Positions 60,879 to 64,000 of a stretch of 64,000 nucleotides of DNA are shown here, one piece after another; the stretch's first letter is position 1; each line of letters starts with the position of its first letter. The notes below the pieces were generated by a model, which made no database searches, was not told the origin of the DNA, and saw nothing but the letters and a program-made list of their open reading frames with translations. Where the stretch lies: NCBI GenBank assembly GCA_003674045.1, contig PENC01000014.1, forward strand, positions 62,001 through 126,000, written 5' to 3'. Origin of the DNA: Streptomyces griseocarneus. Lineage in GTDB: Bacteria; Actinomycetota; Actinomycetes; Streptomycetales; Streptomycetaceae. The position numbers were made by a program, and so were the translations under genes.

Positions 60879-61582
60879 TCGACCGCGAGATCACCGCCCT
60901 CCTCGCGTACGCCGCGAAGCTCGACAGCCGTGTGCGCCGCACGCTCGACACCCCGGAGCAGGCCGCCCGCACCATCGGGGACTGGACGTCTGCGCTCGCC
61001 CACGTGCCCGCCACGGCCCCCGATGTTTCGTGGGACGCCTCGCATGCCATCCGGCGGTACTACGAGCAGCGCGACGGCGACCGGTCGGCGACGTACCGAG
61101 CCGTCGAGCCCTACGTCGTCCTCACCGCCTGGTCGACAAAAGCTGGCGATCTGCTCGACCGGCACACCGACCCCATCCCCGCCGTAGACCCCGACGACCC
61201 CCGCGCCTACCGCGCCGAGCTCGCCGTCACCCGCGCCGCGGTCGCGGCCGGTCGCATCCCGCCCGCGCAGCACCAGGACGCGATCAACCCCGCCGGGCAG
61301 GACCGTCTCGCCGCCCTGCTACCAGGAGTCGGCAAGCGCTACATCCCGGCGGACGTCGCCGGACAGCTCGCTGTCTTCCGGCCGACACGCGCCGCACGCG
61401 AGGCCGCGGTCGCAGCCGGACAGCCGGACCCTTACGCCTACGCGTGCACGTGGTGCGGCGCTGAACCGGATCAGTCGTGCCGGACCGGGGTCCGCCGTCA
61501 CGACAAGGGCCGCGGGACACGCAGCACCCCGCACCCCTGCCGCACCGATGCCGCCCGCCGCGCCGCCGGAGGCCGCCGGTGA
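60875..61582 (+). CDS. Uncharacterised element protein with C-terminal phage-type zinc finger
   Basis: A 235-residue protein. The first ~180 residues are helical, with charged Asp/Arg-rich stretches. The C-terminus has CTWCGAEPDQSCRTGVRRHDKGRGTRSTPHPCR, resembling the small CxxC...C...H zinc fingers common in actinophage proteins. The TTG at 60875 overlaps the preceding stop, with AAAGGTGACG upstream. The function is unknown. Confidence 0.7.
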   Translation: MIDREITALLAYAAKLDSRVRRTLDTPEQAARTIGDWTSALAHVPATAPDVSWDASHAIRRYYEQRDGDRSATYRAVEPYVVLTAWSTKAGDLLDRHTDPIPAVDPDDPRAYRAELAVTRAAVAAGRIPPAQHQDAINPAGQDRLAALLPGVGKRYIPADVAGQLAVFRPTRAAREAAVAAGQPDPYAYACTWCGAEPDQSCRTGVRRHDKGRGTRSTPHPCRTDAARRAAGGRR

Positions 61583-61824
61583 TCCCGCTCGCCGCCCGCG
61601 CCGTCATCGCCGCCCACCTCACCGACGAACTCGACGTACACCCGCACCTCGCCACGCTCACCACGGCCGCCCTCGCCGACATCCTCGCCGCCGAGGGATG
61701 GCACATCACCAGCACCCCCGCGCGACCGGTCGCGCCTCGCGCGCGGGAGGGAGCCCGCACGCACCGCGGCCTCGCCCGTCGCCTGCTCCCCCGCCATACC
61801 CGGACGAACGGAGACCCCGCATGA
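61579..61824 (+). CDS. Uncharacterised 81-residue element protein
   Basis: Starts MIPLAARAVIAAHLTDELDV. The first ~45 residues are helical, followed by an Arg/Pro-rich basic tail. The GTG at 61579 overlaps the previous stop and the gene overlaps the next ATG, so it is part of the coupled string. Not recognised. Confidence 0.65.
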   Translation: MIPLAARAVIAAHLTDELDVHPHLATLTTAALADILAAEGWHITSTPARPVAPRAREGARTHRGLARRLLPRHTRTNGDPA

Positions 61825-62384
61825 GCCGACGCGACCGAGCCATCGACCGTGAGCGAGGCCGCGAGCGCCGCCGCGAGCTGCTCGCCGTCCTGCTCTCCCG
61901 TGCCGAGCGCGGCGTGCTCCTGCCCGACGAGGCCCGTCTGCTGCGCACCATGGTCGAGGCGGAGATCGCCGACGGCGACCGCGCCCGTCGCACCACCGGC
62001 GGGCAGAACGCTGCCGTCCGTCGCTTGCAGGCCCGGGTCGAGGCCGCCGAGCAGGCCATCGTTGAGACCGAGGCTGACCGCGACCGTCTCGCCCGCGACG
62101 TCGCCACCTTGCACGACGCGCTCGGCGCCACGGCGCGCGAGGCGTTCGCCGAGCGCAAGCGGCACCGGGCCGAGGTCTACGAGGCGCATCTGCTGCTCGA
62201 GACCGCCGAGGCCCGCGCCGAGCAGGCCGAGCAGCAGCTCGCCGAGCAGGAAGCAGTCGCGCTGCGGTACGGGAACTGGCTCGCGGATGCCCAGCGCGAG
62301 TGCGGCGCGCCGAACTGGCCCCAGCTCGCCGCCACCGTCCGGGCCGCCGTCCGGCGGGCCGACGAGGGGCGCAGTGCGGCGTAG
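61821..62384 (+). CDS. Coiled-coil element protein
   Basis: A 187-residue protein that is almost entirely charged heptads, a long coiled coil (AAVRRLQARVEAAEQAIVETEADRDRLARDVATLHDAL and QLAEQEAVALRYGNWLADAQRECGAPNW). The composition suggests a scaffold-like or structural role. The ATG overlaps the preceding gene by 4 bp. Confidence 0.72.
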   Translation: MSRRDRAIDRERGRERRRELLAVLLSRAERGVLLPDEARLLRTMVEAEIADGDRARRTTGGQNAAVRRLQARVEAAEQAIVETEADRDRLARDVATLHDALGATAREAFAERKRHRAEVYEAHLLLETAEARAEQAEQQLAEQEAVALRYGNWLADAQRECGAPNWPQLAATVRAAVRRADEGRSAA

Positions 62385-62432
62385 GGGCGCGCGCCCGCGG
62401 ACCATCGCCGGACCCCGAGAGAAGGGGACTTC

Positions 62433-63200
62433 ATGACCTACGCCGCCGCCGTGCACGAGACCGTGACGGCTCTGCGCATCATCCGAGAGCGCTGGGGCGA
62501 CCTGCTGCTCGCCATCGAGACGCCGCCCGCCGACACGTGGCCACCGCGGCAGCTCGAGCACACCCTGCGTGCCAGCGACGACGAGTTGCTCGTCGAGGAC
62601 CGGGCCCCGCTGGTGCTGCGTGAGCACCCCGCCCCGCTGAACGTGACGGCGCTCGACACGCGCCTCGCCGTCGAGCGCGCCCTGTACGACCTCGCCGACC
62701 TGCTCGCCGCCGCCGTCCAGCACGCCGACCCCGGCGACCCGCGCCGGTGGGACTACCGCAGCCCCACCTCCCCCGGCAGCCGGGCGCACGGACTGCACTG
62801 GGCCTCCGTGTGGATCGAGGGCCGCGTGCGCGACGCGGACACCGAGCCCGAGCCGCTCGACGACGGCGCCCTCGGCGCACCGCCGTTCGACGTCCTGCCC
62901 CCGCACCTGCTGCACGAGGCACGCCGTACCGCCCGCGCGTGCGAGGGCCGGATGGTGCGCCTGCTCGGGATCAATCAGCGCAACACCCCGATTCCTGACC
63001 GGCCGTGCCCGTGGTGCGGTGGCGAGCTCACCCTGCACACCGACCCGAACGGGCCGCCGAGTATCACCTGCTCGGCAGGCTCGGGCTGTACCGCCCCTGT
63101 GGCGCTCGACGAGCAGGGGCGGCGAACGTGGGAGTGGGCCAACCTGCCCGCCCTCCTCGCCGCCTTCGCCGCATCCGAGGGCATGCCGCACAGGCCGTGA
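62433..63200 (+). CDS. Uncharacterised element protein with zinc ribbon
   Basis: A 255-residue protein. The helical first part (MTYAAAVHETVTALRIIRERWGDLLL) is followed by a segment conserved in actinophage proteins (WDYRSPTSPGSRAHGLHWASVW). A C-terminal zinc ribbon is CPWCGGELTLHTDPNGPPSITCSAGSGC. AGAAGGGGACTTC precedes the ATG. The function is unknown; this family recurs in actinobacterial prophages. Confidence 0.72.
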   Translation: MTYAAAVHETVTALRIIRERWGDLLLAIETPPADTWPPRQLEHTLRASDDELLVEDRAPLVLREHPAPLNVTALDTRLAVERALYDLADLLAAAVQHADPGDPRRWDYRSPTSPGSRAHGLHWASVWIEGRVRDADTEPEPLDDGALGAPPFDVLPPHLLHEARRTARACEGRMVRLLGINQRNTPIPDRPCPWCGGELTLHTDPNGPPSITCSAGSGCTAPVALDEQGRRTWEWANLPALLAAFAASEGMPHRP

Positions 63201-63423
63201 ACCGCCGACCGGGGAGGCATACAGCACGGTCGCCGACCGAGGCCACTGGAGGTACCAGGTGTGGGAGTGGCCGGGCGGCCTGCTTCTGTTCCTCCACACC
63301 TCCCACAGAGAGGCAACCGCACAGAGGCCACGCAAGCGAGAAGGCCCAAACGACCCTGGCCTCTCTTCGTCATCGGTTGCCGGTACAACGCGGGAGCTGT
63401 TGAGTAGCCCACAATCACCGATC

Positions 63424-63894
63424 ATGGCACCTGCCGACCACGCCTCACCAGGAAGGCCCGACAAGGTGGACGTACGCACCAGCACGATCGACGCGATCGA
63501 AGCCCGTGTAGACAGAGACGGAGGTGCCACTCTTGTGGGCAACTCTCTTGTTCGAGACCTGGAGGAGATGGAGCGGCTCCGGCTCCCGCGCCTCCATGCG
63601 GTGCAACAGGAGATCATGCGTCGCGACCTCCGGACCTTCCCGGAAAAGCTCCTGTACTCGGACGAGGTCTTCTCTTTCGTCGTCTACCGACCCAAGCTGC
63701 TGGTCATCGACGCGCACACTGTTGCTCGTGAGCCTGGGATACGCAAGGCCCTCACGTACGTCATGGACGCCTTGGGCAAGGATGCAAGCGGACAGTTCCA
63801 TGCCAATGAGCGTCGGTTCCGAAGCATGGTCCGCAAGCTGGCATCTGCCCATCCTGAGGTCCACTGGCAGTTCAAGCAGCACGGTGCCGCGTAG
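63424..63894 (+). CDS. Uncharacterised 156-residue protein near the right edge
   Basis: Starts MAPADHASPGRPDKVDVRTS. Residues ~50-150 have an alpha/beta pattern (LPRLHAVQQEIMRRDLRTFPEKLLYSDEVFSFVVYRPKLLVIDAHT). The local base composition is clearly lower in GC than most of the window, consistent with acquired DNA. Not recognised. Between 63201 and 63423 nothing was identified. Confidence 0.65.
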   Translation: MAPADHASPGRPDKVDVRTSTIDAIEARVDRDGGATLVGNSLVRDLEEMERLRLPRLHAVQQEIMRRDLRTFPEKLLYSDEVFSFVVYRPKLLVIDAHTVAREPGIRKALTYVMDALGKDASGQFHANERRFRSMVRKLASAHPEVHWQFKQHGAA

Positions 63895-64000
63895 TCGCAA
63901 CCCCAACGAGTGGCAAGCTCCGCGGGGAGCATGCACGCGCCCTGTATCTGCTGCGCGCCTTCCTTAGCACAGCGATGGCGCCTTCCGCTGGAGAACCGGC

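Noticed and set aside
61284..63617. Minus-strand frame of about 777 codons across the element genes
   Set aside because: It runs against a chain of plus-strand genes joined by 4-bp overlaps with zinc-finger and coiled-coil patterns.

Overview
The window is high-GC actinobacterial chromosome, almost certainly Streptomyces. The evidence is extreme third-position GC, frequent GTG starts and 4-bp stop/start overlaps, a chaplin-type surface protein, a Scr1-type regulator with DUF397 and ATPase partners, a Zur-type set of cysteine-free ribosomal paralogues, and a lasso-peptide locus. From memory, the order ftsH-hpt-tilS-metalloprotease-dacB-ppa followed by gadB and the Zur ribosomal block matches the S. 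coelicolor core chromosome. The species cannot be named from the sequence.

Layout. (1) 1-15 kb is core housekeeping: ftsH (cut by the left edge), hpt, tilS, a zinc metalloprotease, dacB, ppa, a ThrE-type exporter, DedA, YbjQ, glutamate decarboxylase, PadR, DinB and an aldehyde dehydrogenase. (2) 14.3-16.4 kb is a Scr1 regulator / anti-sigma-like ATPase / DUF397 module whose two target genes are preceded by matching 23-bp motifs. (3) 16.4-19.0 kb is the zinc-starvation block: divergent operons for bL33-bL31-COG0523-bS18 and bL28-uS14 around one Zur-like palindrome. (4) 19.5-24.6 kb holds a LysR/beta-propeller pair and small accessory genes. (5) 24.7-27.4 kb is a compact lasso-peptide cluster A-C-B1-B2 with no transporter. 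(6) 28.2-29.8 kb has MreB-like and TerB genes.

(7) 30.3-53.3 kb is accessory and specialised metabolism. It starts with a degenerate MocR regulator, a haem-oxygenase-like di-iron enzyme, two ATP-grasp ligases, an MFS exporter and a substrate-binding-like protein with no signal peptide. These look like a pathway for a small peptide containing a modified amino acid. Next is a P450-rppA pair for tetrahydroxynaphthalene/flaviolin chemistry. Then comes a translationally coupled operon led by a 60-residue peptide, followed by two proteins I do not recognise and a beta-lactamase-fold hydrolase. After that come LysR, a type II thioesterase, a complete Opp/Dpp importer, a TauD-type oxygenase and an Sfp-type phosphopantetheinyl transferase. 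No NRPS or PKS module lies in the window.

(8) 53.3-57.1 kb returns to ordinary genes: metallophosphoesterase, chaplin, RNase H and a small secreted protein. (9) At 57.17-57.21 kb lies the 3' part of a tRNA-Thr(CGT), broken in the anticodon loop and followed by its terminator. It marks the left end of an integrated element that fills the rest of the window. That element carries a candidate peptide/TrmB-LuxR signalling pair, a phage-like HTH regulator, a replication-initiator-like gene containing an array of long palindromes, and a string of overlapping small phage-type genes. No integrase is visible, so the other end is outside the window.

Two repeat families recur between genes: a short GCGCGGGGAACTGCGCGAC-type repeat (about 15 copies and variants, none inside a gene) and a 159-bp element present twice in opposite orientations.
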